A stretch of DNA of 64,000 nucleotides from Cylindrodendrum hubeiense (lineage: Eukaryota > Ascomycota > Sordariomycetes > Hypocreales > Nectriaceae), in the NCBI GenBank assembly GCA_014621425.1, contig JAANBB010000062.1, forward strand, positions 82,517 to 146,516, read 5' to 3'. Each line of letters opens with the position of its first letter. Positions within the stretch are counted from its first letter, which is position 1. The notes beneath the pieces are model-generated. The model ran no database searches. It was not told the origin of the DNA and saw only the letters and a list, made by a program, of their open reading frames with translations. The translations under genes and the position numbers were made by a program. Of this stretch, positions 35,790 through 47,243 are shown one piece after another.

Positions 35790-36931
35790 CTATGCGATGC
35801 TGACTTTGTCAAACTTGGCTACCACGTCGTTAACGGGTGCTTCCGACAAAAGCTTTGCAAGTCTTTCATCCAACCATCGTACATCGTCCATATTTCCGGG
35901 CGGCCCTCCAGCCCAATGACCCCAGATTGAGGGATAGACATCAAGCTCTCCTACACCCGGGCTCATACAAGCCACTTCATATTCCGAATCCTCGGGACTA
36001 TTTATCGTCAGTTTGTTTTCGAAGATATCATGAGAGATTCTTACGGGAAGTAAAGGTCGGTTTTGGATGGAAGCACCAAAGTCTTTGCCTTGACCGCTGC
36101 CATCGCCTTTTCGAAATTGCCATTGTATGGCTCTTGCTTGCTGACATCTCCGCTCTGCCATGTATGAAGCATGACAAGTAAATTCTCGGGGTCTTTCTTG
36201 AGAGCCCAGCCCTCCCAGAAAGTCACCATAAAGTCTTCCAGATCCTTGGCACCATAGAACTTCTTGTGTAGCTCTTCTCGGTAAAACGCCTGTGAGAAGC
36301 CCCAGCCAGCGTAGCCGCGGCCGAAAGCCTTCAAACCGATCTCTTTCTCGCTGTCAGACCAAGTTCGGTTCTCTTTACCAGCGGTTTCGACGCGTCCCCC
36401 GGAACTCCCAGCCGAGGCAACGCCTTTCGCAGCAAGCAGCGCAGATTTGACGCCTTCGAGGAACACTTGGTTGTGGAGGGAAGTCCGAGCAGAGCCACAG
36501 AAAGGAACGCAGATATCTATGAAATCCGGATACTGTGTCGCCCATTGGAATGACTGACCGGCCCCCATTGACCACCCAGTAACGGCCCGTAGATGTTTCA
36601 CTCCAAGTTCATCGAGTAGCAGGCGTTGAGCCCTCACATTGTCGAAAAATGTGACATCAGGGAACGGGCTAATATCCGAGTTGGAAGGGCTGATGGACTG
36701 GCTGTTTCCAAACAGCGCCGGGATAATTATGAAGTAATTCTTGGGGTTCAACGCCTTGTCTTCTCCGACGAGCCATTCATTGTCGGATATGGTGCCGGAG
36801 TACCATGAAGGGTACAGGATTGCCGGGAGCGATGATTCGCCAAAGGTTTTGTAGGCGATCCAGGCCGCAGGAAGCTTCCCGCCGCCTTGCAGATCGAAAT
36901 CTCCGAGGACAAACTTCTTGACTCCGTCCAT
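35790..36931 (-). CDS. MetX-like alpha/beta hydrolase (homoserine O-acetyltransferase family)
   Basis: Two exons (36931-36045, 35997-35790) give 364 aa. The fold and the triad are visible: nucleophile Ser in GWSMGAGQSFQWA, acid Asp in SKTDLYFPPED, and His near the C-terminus in SIWGHWAGGPPG. GNSQSISPSN is the family's oxyanion/substrate loop. Canonical homoserine acetyltransferases have GGSMGG and are longer, so this belongs to the fungal 'homoserine acetyltransferase family' paralogues whose acyl donor and acceptor are unknown. It could act as a hydrolase or acyltransferase. The gene is divergent from formamidase with an 869-bp spacer. Confidence 0.85.
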
Positions 36932-37800
36932 TTTCGAAGGCGTGTGAAGCGGTTGGGGGTCTGTTGAGTGCGATTGTATCTGTCTTTCCTTTTGATTCCG
37001 AGATGAGTCTCGTGAGACATCTAACCCCGCACGCGCAAGAATTTGGCCCGTGTCAAGCCGGCCTCGCCAACGCGGAACGAACGCATCAGAGGCCGGAATG
37101 AAAGTATAAAGGTGCCCGTGTTTCCAGGCTAGATCGGCAATTGGAAGGATGAACTAGTTGCTGCAAGTATTGGCTGCAGCACCAGTTCCCGTAGCTGTAG
37201 TGGGGATCGCAAAGCAGGGGGAGGGGGGCTTGTAGTGATAGCCAGTGATAGCTGCATGATAGCAACACGCAAGGGAGATAACAGAGATGCCGCAGTCGCC
37301 GCAGTCCCCTCGCTCACTGACCCTGTCCAGCCGCCCAAACGCTGCGGCGACTGCGGCGCGATTGTCACAGATTGTCCGTTATCTGGCATTCAACTCCACT
37401 AAAACGAGGATGAGGCTCAACTATCCTGAACACCAAGGTTCAGTGACAGCGATTCCATGTCTAACAGAGCATATCCCTGTCCGATAAGGAAGTCGTATCT
37501 CAGACCCCGTGTTCTAGACATACGTAAGGGCCTCTGGCGAGACGACAACAAAGCGTGCATCATGCACCATCACTCTAAAGGCAGGTGGGGTACCATCTTA
37601 TCACAAGCTTGTGCAACACTATCGCCCCGTTTTAGGTCGGCCCGGCCTCATCGTCCTATTGAAGCTTACGGGAGCGGCACATCGTCTTAAGCCGCCATTC
37701 AATCGCGGGGTAGATACGCCCATCCGTCTCACTTAAACCTTTCTGGTCAATCAACTTCTTGAACAATACTTTTCCAGAAATACCTAGCTTAAACGACATC
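36932..37800. promoter_or_regulatory. Divergent promoter of the MetX-like (-) and formamidase (+) genes
   Basis: 869 bp without a gene. The middle carries a 16-bp perfect inverted repeat (separate entry) and a purine-rich stretch near 37218-37230. GC content is higher than in other spacers of the window. Confidence 0.5.
37289..37357. repeat. 16-bp perfect inverted repeat
   Basis: The left arm GCCGCAGTCGCCGCAG (37289-37304) is exactly the reverse complement of the right arm at 37342-37357, with a 37-bp spacer. Each arm is itself built from GCCGCAGTC/GCCGCAG direct repeats. It could be a hairpin or a pair of regulator sites. Confidence 0.9.
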
Positions 37801-39390
37801 ATGCCTGGCAAAATCCGAACCGCTGTGACCGTTGATCTGGATCGCCCTGCTGAGGAGCAGCCCTATCTCCATGTAAGCACATGGTGGTGAGGAATTCAAG
37901 CACGAAGTACGCACAGAATACTGACCTCATACCAGAATCGATGGCACCCTGACGGTAAGACCTTCAACATCGACCGATCATCCCGGCAGCGACTAATGCA
38001 TTGTGCCTTCTCAAGTTCCCTTCTGCGGTACAATTGAAGATGGCGAGACCGTCAAGATTGAATGTGTCGATTGGACTGGTGGTCAAATTCAAAACAATGA
38101 CTCCGCAGACGACGTCTTGACGGTGGATTTAAGCAAGATTCACTATCTCTCTGGACCATTTGAAATCAAGGGTGCAGAGCCTGGCGATGTGCTCTGTGTC
38201 GAGATCCACGACGTGCAGCCCTTCGAAGACCACCCGTGGGGATTCACTGGCGTTTTTCACAAGGACAATGGCGGCGGATTTTTGGACGAGATTTATCCCC
38301 ATGCGTACTTACCAATCTCAACAAGAAAGAGGTGACCATCCGCTAATACTTGGATAGTGCAAAAGCCATTTGGGATTTCGAAGGCATTCATTGCACCTCC
38401 AGACACATCCCAGGTGTCAAGTTCGCCGGACTGATCCATCCAGGCATATTGGGCTGTGCTCCTTCGCCCGAGATCCTCGCCGAGTGGAATCGCCGCGAGG
38501 CAGAGCTCATCCAGACTACAACTCTCACACGAACTGTCGCAAACCCACCTCTAGAGTTGAATGTCCATGCTGGCTCAGCCGATGCGGCCGCCGCAGCAAA
38601 GGTCGCAAAGGAAGGTGCGCGAACCATTCCGGGGAGACCGGAGCACGGTGGAAACTGCGATATCAAGAACTTGTCTCGCGGTAGTAAGGTATACTTGCCA
38701 GTCCACGTCAAGGGCGCCAAGTTTAGCGTCGGAGACTTGCACTTCTCTCGTAAGCTGATGATTCCTCTTTCGGTATATGAAAGTCGTAGCTAACCAGAAA
38801 CCAGAGGGCGATGGAGAGATCTCGTTTTGTGGTGCAATTGAGATGGCCGGCATCATCACTGTGAACTGCAGAGTCATCAAAGGAGGCCAGGCCCAGATGG
38901 GCATGGTCAACGGCTGTTCCCCCATATACATCCCCGGACCTGTCCAGCCTCAGTTTGGCCCTGGCAGGATGATCTTTTTCGAGGTACACCTTCCTTGCAT
39001 GTGCAATGAGTCAAAAGATGAGACTAACATCGGTGTCACAGGGGTTTTCGGTCGACGAACACGGCAAGCAGCATTACCTGGATGCAACAATTGCGTACCG
39101 CCAGAGTTGCCTCCGTGTCATCGAGTACCTCAAGCGGTACGGGTACAATGACTATCAAATTTACTTACTCCTTAGCTGTGCGCCCGTCGAGGGCCACATT
39201 GCTGGCATCGTCGATGTAAGTGCCGCCTTTCCTTTGGAGGACTAGAATACCCGCTAACTTGTTATTTTAGATCCCCAATGCCTGCACGACCCTCGGGTTG
39301 CCAATGGACATCTTCGACTTTGACATTCGACCAGAGGCGCCAGTGTCAAAGATGGACCGGGGAGCCTGTCTAATTTCTGTCAAGAAATAG
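37801..39390 (+). CDS. Formamidase/acetamidase (FmdA/AmdA family)
   Basis: Seven exons (37801-37872, 37936-37954, 38016-38304, 38358-38749, 38805-38983, 39042-39215, 39271-39390) give 414 aa, the usual family length. Exon 2 is only 19 nt and encodes NRWHPD, conserved in formamidases. Other marks are VKIECVDWTGGQI, GPFEIKGAEPGDVL, HIPGVKFAGLIHPG (conserved His), GRPEHGGNCDIK (conserved Gly/Asn metal-site region) and GEISFCGAIEMAG. The enzyme hydrolyses formamide to formate and ammonia in the cytosol, often under nitrogen control. In isocyanide-producing fungi formamide-type products arise when isocyanides are hydrated, so its presence 13 kb from an isocyanide synthase is notable, although general nitrogen scavenging is more likely. 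Confidence 0.93.
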
Positions 39391-40009
39391 TCAACAAGAC
39401 TCTACCTGAAGTTGGGATTAGTGCAAAATTGTATCTAGCTGCGATAATTCTGAATCAAACAACCGTCAGTCTGAAAGGTTGCTTGCTTACCTTTATTGGA
39501 TCAGAGACTTCCAACAGTTGTGATCGGCGAGATGGAGCCCGTGCTGCCTGCGGAGCTTCTGGAGTCAGTGCCAGGATGTAAACCTCCCATCATTCAATTC
39601 AGCGATACACAGCCATCTACCCTAGTAGGTTCAATGCAGTTTGCCGGGTTGATCCATTCGATTACATGTCATGTAGTCCATGTATGTCAGGCACCCCCAC
39701 AGGGATTGGCTGGAAAATGAATGTGAAGCCTTTCAGCAGGGATTAAAGGGGATCCATGTCAATAGCAACCGATTGATGATCAAACAAGATATTCCATGAG
39801 TTGGTCCGAGCTACATTTCGGCATCTATTGCGACAATGGTTCCCCCTCTCATCGCACCGATTGATTACCGTACCCTCGGCAAATGACGTATCTTAGCCCG
39901 AATTCAATTGGGCCGACGACAACCGATATCGCAGTTCAACCGAAGCGCTGACTCTAAAATTTTGCATCATCATCCATCCTCGTACTCAACGGAGGCTATC
40001 AAGTTCACA
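39391..40009. promoter_or_regulatory. Intergenic region with the thioesterase promoter
   Basis: 619 bp without a gene. The 3' UTR of formamidase is followed by the upstream region of the thioesterase. A 74-codon ORF at 39496-39720 lacks coding character. Confidence 0.45.
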
Positions 40010-41056
40010 ATGTCCATGTTCGTACGCCTTCCGCATGCCGTACGCCGTGTGGTGCCGACGGTTCCACTGCGCACGTCAATTGCGCCTAACGTGACAGCCA
40101 CGACGCGTCAATTCCACTCAACGCGCCCCGCTCAGAAGAGCCACAACCCTCGTTGGCTCTCAGACGTAAAAGCACGGCTGAAGCGATGCCAAGAGCTTGA
40201 TATCGCGCCTCAGCAAGTTCAAAAGGCAAAAGAACTATCCAATTATGTCCAGAGCAATTGGCTGGAGCTGCTAGCCGGAGAGGAAGGGTTTCTGACCGGG
40301 AAAGAGTGGAGAGGCCTTGATAACCACCAGGTGACTTGGGGTGATATGGTGAGTTCTGTCTGAGCCTTGAAGATTGATGATTCCCTATTCTCTCAGATTT
40401 TAACAGATTTGGGTGACAGGATAGCATGGTGAGTGCTCCAAGAAAGCCCCAGCCCTAATACCAACTGACAATGCCACTATAGGGTAAATACTCTCAACCA
40501 CCCCATCCCGCTTCACTAACCGCCATCTAGGACACGTGAATAATGTCATGTATAACAAATATGCCGAAGCAGCCCGGGTAAACTGGCTGCGTAGCTTTGC
40601 AGCGACATCCGATCCGGATCACCGACAACAGTGGGTTGAACTGATGACGCCTCGAAGCGTGGGCCTCATCTTGAGAAGCATCAAGACTGATTACAAATTC
40701 GTAAGAGATAACATCAACATGGATAACGCACACGTTCTAACAATTTTCAGCCAATGGACTTCCCTGATCGGACCACTGTGCTCCATAAGCTTATTTCCCC
40801 TCCTAACTACGATTCCGATCACGTCTTGCTTGAGGCCGTCATTCTATCTGAGCGACACCAAAGACCCGCGGCCAGGTGCTTCGAGGATATTGTCGTTTTT
40901 AACTACAAGACTGCGAAAAAGACACCGTTGAAGGGCTTTATGGTTGATGAACTTCGAAAGACATTCGAGAAGCAGGAGGCGAGCAAAAAAGAGTGCGAGG
41001 ACAAGATTGAGAGCATTATCAAAGCTGTTGAGCAAATAGAGACTTCAGCAGCTTAG
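40010..41056 (+). CDS. Mitochondrial 4HBT-type acyl-CoA thioesterase, with 9-nt and 1-nt exons
   Basis: Five exons (40010-40348, 40420-40428, 40483 alone, 40531-40700, 40751-41056) give 274 aa. The N-terminus is Arg/Ser-rich and lacks acids, with an RQFHSTRP cleavage-type motif, so mitochondrial import is likely. The hotdog core motif WGDMDSMGHVNN only appears if a 9-nt exon (DSM) and a single G are spliced between introns of 71, 54 and 47 nt. All three have good donors (GTGAGT, GTGAGT, GTAAAT) and AG acceptors, and the last two have CTGAC/CTAAC branch points. Without the single G the frame meets TGA. The family hydrolyses acyl-CoA thioesters, and the conserved Asp/His-Asn-Asn lies in that motif. 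Its 3' end is 113 bp from the convergent MCT gene. Confidence 0.85.
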
Positions 41057-41169
41057 ACAATCGAGACGAAGGGATCAAATTTTGGCCTATCACTAAAAAT
41101 AGCGAGAATCAATGAATTGAAGTAAAACTTAATTTTATGTGCAGATTAAACAATATTTTAGCAAGTGGT

Positions 41170-42586
41170 TCAGAACTTGGTTCTAATATTCCATCCACCA
41201 CCTACGCCTCTGGCCACGATGAAAGCAGCAAGGGCTGCCACATAAAGAGCTCCAGCGAAAATGATAAGACCCTGATATGAGCCGTCGTTTTCCTCTAGAA
41301 TTGCGCCTGCAATAGGAATACCGGTTAATGCACCAAAACTGGCTATGAAGAAAGTTGTGCCGCTTCTTTTTCCATAATCTTCGATCTTGCACACTTGGCC
41401 TATGCAAACTGGTGTTAAACTGATGGCCGCACCAGACCAGAATCCATACAGGATGGTGAAAGAGGTTGTCATGGTTTGATCTCCTTCTGCGGTGTACCAC
41501 AAAGCCAAGGTCAACGTGGAGCATGTCACGGCTGTTACACACACTGTATTGAAGATGCCAAATCGATCAGCGACGTAGCCTGGCAAGGCGCGGCCAGGGA
41601 TGCCCCCGACGCTTAATAGCGTGTTAAGGAGGTATGCCTGTGTTGGTTTGAATCCATGGTACAGAGCATATGACGATATGTATGTGTATGGGATGAAGAC
41701 GGCGAATTCAATGAAGAATATTGCCAGTGTAGTAGTCGCATACTTGTAGTCCGATAGCGCTTTGAGGTCAATCGACGACCCCGCTTTCTTGTTCGGGGGT
41801 AATCGTTTGCGCAAGAATAAGCATGCGAGAACGCCAGAAATTGTAAACATCAAGGCGATGACACGGATGGCCCAAGGGAATCCGATTCGGGGTGCCAAGT
41901 ATAGAATGATAAGTGGGAAAATGATTCCTCCAGTACCACCAGCTGTGCATGCGATGCCAGTTGCGAAGGCCCGGCGTTTCGAGAACCAATGCCCAATAGC
42001 TGACATGCTGGGATTGAAGAGGAGGGATGCTGAAATGCCACCAACAACGCCAAAGGACAGGAAGACCTGGTAAAACTCTTGAAGAGGAGTCAGCAAGAAG
42101 AATTAGACAAGTGCCAAATGAACCTACCTTTTGAGAAGCTGAGGAAGATCATGGATGCTACCATTCCGATAGAGCCAGGAATGATGATTAATTTGATGTC
42201 GTGGGCATCAAAAATAGGACCTTCAAAGACAGTTAGCAATACACGATAGTATTCGGGGAGGAACGTGACTCACCAACTTGAGCTCCGCAGAAATACAGGA
42301 AGAAGCCATAGGCTCCAAATATCCAGCCAACAGTGGACTCTGGCATGCCCGCCAACTGATCTTCCAGCACCCAAGCCTGAAGAACGGCGAGGGTGTTGAG
42401 AAGACCCATGGACGAAACCATGGCGCACCAGGCCCCAAACACGACCAGCCATGCCTCCTTACCGCCTTCTGGATATCCATTATCTTCGACGTCAGAGAAA
42501 TCTGCTTCGGTAAAGACAGTTTGGTTAGCATTGGCGTCTACGAAAGTCCCACCCTCCGGGGACGGGGGATTATTTCTTGATGCCAT
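41170..42586 (-). CDS. MCT-type MFS transporter (monocarboxylate/riboflavin porter-like)
   Basis: Three exons (42586-42274, 42220-42128, 42077-41170) give 437 aa. The N-terminus is polar and ends in YPEGGKEAWLVVFGAW, the motif that opens TM1 in fungal MCT/Mch proteins (PDGGxxAW). It is followed by ESTVGWIFGAYGFFLYF, FNPSMSAIGHWFSKRRAFA (loop 4-5 RRxLA motif) and VADRFGIFNTVC. About 12 membrane segments fit. Members carry carboxylates, riboflavin or secondary-metabolite precursors. An alternative in-frame ATG lies at 42721, but 42586 fits the usual family start. Confidence 0.87.
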
Positions 42587-43124
42587 TGCTGTTTTTGAAC
42601 TTGAAGAAGGAGGATGGAGGGTTCTTCCTGGGGGTTTTGGGGGATATGGTCCTTGAAACGCGCTAGGTGCATTGCTTTGACCTTCACAGATAGCAATGGT
42701 TAGTGTAGATAGAGGGCGCAATCAGTGGGCGAGGGGAACTCGTCCGATACGGAAGGCAAGTTTCTGGCTAAGGGATCCACATTGTGAATCACACTACACT
42801 ATTTGGGCCTGGCTCGTGAAGATCCTGGGGTCGGTACATGTTGGGTATTTACGACGTGAGGCTTTATGTCCTGGGGTATTTACGACTTGAAGTCTTTGGG
42901 CCTTTGGATCTTTACGGGTTTGGGTCTTTCTTTTGTTAGGATTAATTCGCAGGCTTAGAACAACTGGCGTGTGTGATGAGTGACTTAAAAACCCGACGTC
43001 TCAGATGTAGATCCGGCATTTCAGTAGACTGGGAATGGCGGCCTAGCTTAGCCCTTAATATACAGAGGCTGACTAATTCGTGAAGATTACTGATGTATCT
43101 CGGAGCCCCCTCCCGAGAATGAGC
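42587..43124. other. Intergenic with short direct repeats
   Basis: 538 bp without a gene. At about 42835-42930 there are imperfect repeats of GGGTATTTACGACxTGA and TTTGGG(C/T)(C/T)TTT. The region must hold the MCT-gene promoter and the 3' UTR of the Dal5-like gene. Confidence 0.45.
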
Positions 43125-44773
43125 TTACAAATTGTATCTAAAGGACTTGTTCTCGCCATCGGTCATATCCTCCAACCCGTGACTAATTTCAGGTGCACCA
43201 TAGAGCCTGTCGCGAGTCTTGTTTTCCCGGGCCAGCATGAGACGAAGACCCAGAGACACAAACACACAAACCGCGAAGCAAATCATGATGCCGATAAAAC
43301 TTTTATCATACCGAGGAGCGTATTTGCTAGAAAGCAGTTAGTTGGTGTTGAGAGACGATGGATAATATGAGCTTACGCATTGAACATGAGCGGCCCTACA
43401 ATGTTACCGAGTGAGTAGCCGATGAATGTACCGGCGGCATATACGGATTTCTTGGTATGACCTGCAACATTGGATGTGCCCAACCCGATGCATTGCACCC
43501 ACGCGGAAGAAAAGAAACTGATCAAATAAAAGCCGACAATTCTTCCAGCTCTCTTGGAATCAGGAAGTTGCCATCTAATAAACGGTAAGTGTCTGTAAAC
43601 GTCTTGGATATGGAGATTGCTTACATTAAGGCGCAACCAAGAATAACGGGAGCGCATGCCCCAACAACAACGTATAGTCGTGAATTCGGAACGGTTCTTC
43701 CCAAGTAACCGCTTCCCAACACACAGATGAATGCCATGGCTCCGATCGGAAGGTTGAGCAACAGGGACGTGAATGTGTCAAAGCCCATGTCATTGAACAC
43801 AATGCTGCCAAATGTGGTTACCGCACCAGAGCCGGTGCAGGAAACGATGGAGATCACCATTATCCCCCAGAGTTGGTAGTCCACCATGGCTTCTTTGAAC
43901 TGGTAGGACTTGAACTCCTTGTTTTCAGACCCAGCGTTGTTTCCCCGGACTCTTTCGAGTAAGAGCCTGCGCTCGTCTTCGGTGAAGCCTCTAGCATTCT
44001 GAGGGCTGTCGGGGAACAGCCACCACAACGCGATCCCCCAGATGAGGGTGGCGATGCCAGCAATGAGATACATGTACTGCCATGGTTGCATTGATCCGCC
44101 GGTTATGTGCCCAAGGCCGTAATTGATCAATGGACTGACGAGGAGGGAGCCGCCACTGAACGAGTACCACAAGCTGGAGCGCATCACCTGTTCGGAGTGG
44201 GTGTACCAGAGACCCACTACAAGCATGAAGATTGGCGAGACTCCAGCCTCGATGAGTCCAAGGAAGAACCGATTTACGAGCAGTCCTGCGTAAGAAGTAC
44301 AGGCCGGCGTGCAGAGAATGACGACGGACCAGCAGATGCAAATGGCCGTGCATACAATGCGGCTTGGGTAACGCTGGGCGAGGAACGAGATCGGGTAGGT
44401 CCCGACGATGTAGCCGAAGTAGAAGATGAGGGACACCCATGAGTACTTCAGACCATCTGTGAGGCCCAAGTCATCTCGGAGGCCGAAGATGGCGGCTTGA
44501 CTGAGGATTGCCTTGTCATAATATTGTAAACTGTACGTAAAGCACATCTTCCGCCTGTCAGCATGAATGGGCTTCGGACAAAAGCCAAAAGTATGAACTC
44601 ACAACAGGCATCAGCCGCCAATCAATCTTCCGTAGAAGTCGCTTGTTGGTTGCTTCATCGAGCTCCAGCACCTCCCCACTCAGTTGCGATCTGGGGTAGT
44701 CCTGGCCCTCGGCGTGGGGTTTGTCTCCCACAGTCGCGGCGGAACCCGCCTTTTCGGGGTGTTCCAGAGACAT
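43125..44773 (-). CDS. Dal5-type MFS permease (anion:cation symporter family)
   Basis: Four exons (44773-44603, 44547-43625, 43574-43377, 43326-43125) give 497 aa. Family marks are the pre-TM1 segment KRLLRKIDWRLMPV, YYDKAILSQAAIFGL (DKxxL-A), KYSWVSLIFYFGYIVGTYP, RFFLGLIEAGVSPIF, WYTHSEQVMRSSLWYS, and NVAGHTKKSVYAAGTFIGY. About 12 membrane segments are present. Dal5 relatives import allantoate, vitamins, carboxylates or amino-acid derivatives. The last exon, coding for 67 residues, is needed to complete TM12. Confidence 0.9.
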
Positions 44774-45229
44774 GATAGAGTTCGACCCGAGAGAAAGCAA
44801 GAATCAGGAGGCCCAAGGGAGGATGATCCTCCGAGCCAGGAGCTTGCCGGACATTGCGTGGGTTTTAAACATCCGAATTTTCATTTGCCCCAGACATTAC
44901 CCCGGATTCCCCACTACTCCAAGAACCACCCGACACTCAATTGCGACGAAGCGCCCAATCATCAGGCCATTGAGTCCCGGGGATTAAGAAAAAGCGTCCT
45001 TCCGATGCCCCGACACCGGCAACATCTCCACAATTATCCGACCCGAGGAGCCGCTACCAGACTGCTTTGGGAATATCCGACGGCAGGGTGAGCAATGAAT
45101 TATGAACATATTATTTATTTATGCGCGATTACGATTTCTTGAATGAGGCAAAAATAAAGTTGTTGCCAAATACTCGGGTTCTATAACTAACAGTGTCTAT
45201 GGTCGCGGAACTATGTACAGGAAAATAAT
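44774..45229. other. Intergenic boundary between transporter block and isocyanide locus
   Basis: 456 bp without a gene: promoter of the Dal5-like permease and 3' flank of the reductase. It is a natural candidate for the left edge of the isocyanide gene cluster. Confidence 0.45.
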
Positions 45230-46590
45230 CTATAGCCTCCATTGCTTCAACCATAACGCCATCCATTCGGTCCCTACCGGATTCAAAGACGCCATGGTCT
45301 TGCTTCTGGTTGTGGAGACCTCTGTTGCCAATGGAGGCATCATCGCGCCATCGTTCTCCTTAGCGTCAAGGGACGCAAAGAAGTCCAGCAACTTGACACC
45401 AGGATTCGACTCCAGGTCTGCTCCTTGCTCTGAGAGGCGCAGAGCGTCGACCCATTGGCTCCAAGAAACGATGTCCCCCGAGCTGATGCCTACCAAATTC
45501 GCGACCGTGGGGACCAGTTCTGACCAGTTGACCGAATGGGGGTTCACGGCGTGATATACAGAGAGGGGACTGGTCTTCCCAGACGTTTTCTTAACATGGG
45601 CACCCAGAGACGAGTCTTTCTTCACCCCGTTGGCCACAAGGGACAGCTTATCTGACGAGTAAGCAGGAGGTTGTGTGACACCACTCAGTTCTAGAATGAT
45701 TTCAGATAGAAGATCGACCGGGACCCAATTAATCTCATCCATCGAACCGAGATCGGATGGAAGCAGGCCGATATGCTTTGAGCTTGCGATGATCTGAATA
45801 GACATATCCTTGATTAGTTCTCGTATAAACCGATAAAGGATGTTGGAGGTAGTGACATACAGTAGGAAGCCATTCTTGCTTGCCCCACATGCCACTGTCT
45901 TTCAATACAGGCCCAGCAATTTGTCCAACGCGGCAGATGGCCGCTTTTTTGTGGTTCGAGAACTTGACATGCTCCTCGATAATGAGTTCACAAATATGCT
46001 TTGAAGCACTGTATCCGCCAAGATCTGGCGATAGTACGTGGTTTGGACGCTCAGGAACAGGGTCAGATGATGAGACATGGCTGACGGTTCCGATAGTCGA
46101 TACAAATAAGAATTCGACTTCACGTGGGCTGTCAAGACAAAAGTCCAGCAGATGTCTCACACCCCTTATGTGCGGCTCAAACGATGAAAGATCCCAGTTG
46201 AAGTTCACCGGCCATTGATTATCTAGGAAGCAAAACATTAGTGACAAATGCATCGAATTAGAAGGCGGGTTAATGAAACTCACGGATGATATGTGTGGCC
46301 TCCCGAAGCAACTGAATATACTTTTCCTGGCTTAAGCCAAAGCCAGGCTGTGACAAATCGACATGTAGAAACTCAACCCTATGCTCATCCCAGTCGGTGT
46401 CTAGTCCTCGAGTCCCGCTGACGTCTTTCTGTCTGGTCCGGCCATCCTCAGCACGGTTGAGACAGTATATCTTTTTCACATGCCACTGGCTCGTGAGGGA
46501 GTCGAGCAAGTATGAACCAAGGGAGCCTGTGCTTCCTGTCAGGATGACCGTGGCCGAGTCGGCATTATTTTCGTCGCTAACAGTGTGCAT
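45230..46590 (-). CDS. Free-standing thioester-reductase-like extended SDR
   Basis: Three exons (46590-46284, 46222-45861, 45793-45230) give 410 aa. The protein matches the reductase (R, NAD_binding_4) domain at the end of NRPS-like adenylate-forming reductases: GSTGSLGSYLLDSL (NADPH loop), KIYCLNRAEDG, HNQWPVNFN, FVSTIGTVSH, GGYSASKHICE (YxxxK catalytic pair), CRVGQIAGP, EWLPTIIASSKHIG and MDEINWVPVD. No A or T domain is attached, so it would act in trans on a carrier-bound acid or be a truncated offshoot. It sits beside the isocyanide synthase and A-T enzyme genes, whose carrier lacks its own R domain. A role there is inference. Confidence 0.85.
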
Positions 46591-47243
46591 TTTAGACGGG
46601 TTTGGCTGTAAAGAAATCACTTGAGTTTGGATACCATGTAGGAACAAGATAGAAGGCGAACGGACGGGGCATATGGTCGTAAATTCGATTAAGGGAATTG
46701 CAAGGAAACAATGTTTTTGGAAGTCCTTGACTAAGTCCTAATGCGAAGACGTGTTCGGTCCGTTTCTGCAGGGTAGCAATGGCCCTTCAGAGACTTTCCG
46801 CATCAATCTGGTATTTCCGTGGCTGGTCGGAGTTTGACTAATTCGTGCCTCCGATGCGTGTGATGACAAACTCCATGTCCGCCAAGTAAGCTGACGATAA
46901 CTCCGAGTGTCTCTTCAGTTTCGGACGTCCTGATGCGGTTCGGAGCTATTTGCAGGCGGTGCACGTAGCTCGCTTATGTTGCCACCTCAGTTGCGGGGCT
47001 TCCGAGGGCGCGCTCTAGTCGTTAGTTCAATAGGTAAGCTTACCCAATGTCTCACTCTGTGCCGTCCTAATGTAACTGCCGAATGGGCATAGGCCATATC
47101 TGGCCAAAACCTCAACGGGCGTATAGCCACGACTATTTAGGTACACGTAGCTAGACTAGGGGCTAGGACTTAAGATATCACTGCTCCTCCTCCTTTTGGC
47201 CTTACAGTGGATCCTATTCCTTAAATCATTTTCAGTCATCATC
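46591..47243. promoter_or_regulatory. Divergent promoter of the reductase (-) and SDR (+)
   Basis: 653 bp without an ORF of coding character. The shared promoter suggests joint expression of the two oxidoreductases. Confidence 0.5.

Noticed and set aside
40429..40530. Single 102-nt intron in the thioesterase in place of two introns and a 1-nt exon
   Set aside because: Joining 40428 to 40531 shifts the frame and gives TGA at once, losing GHVNN.
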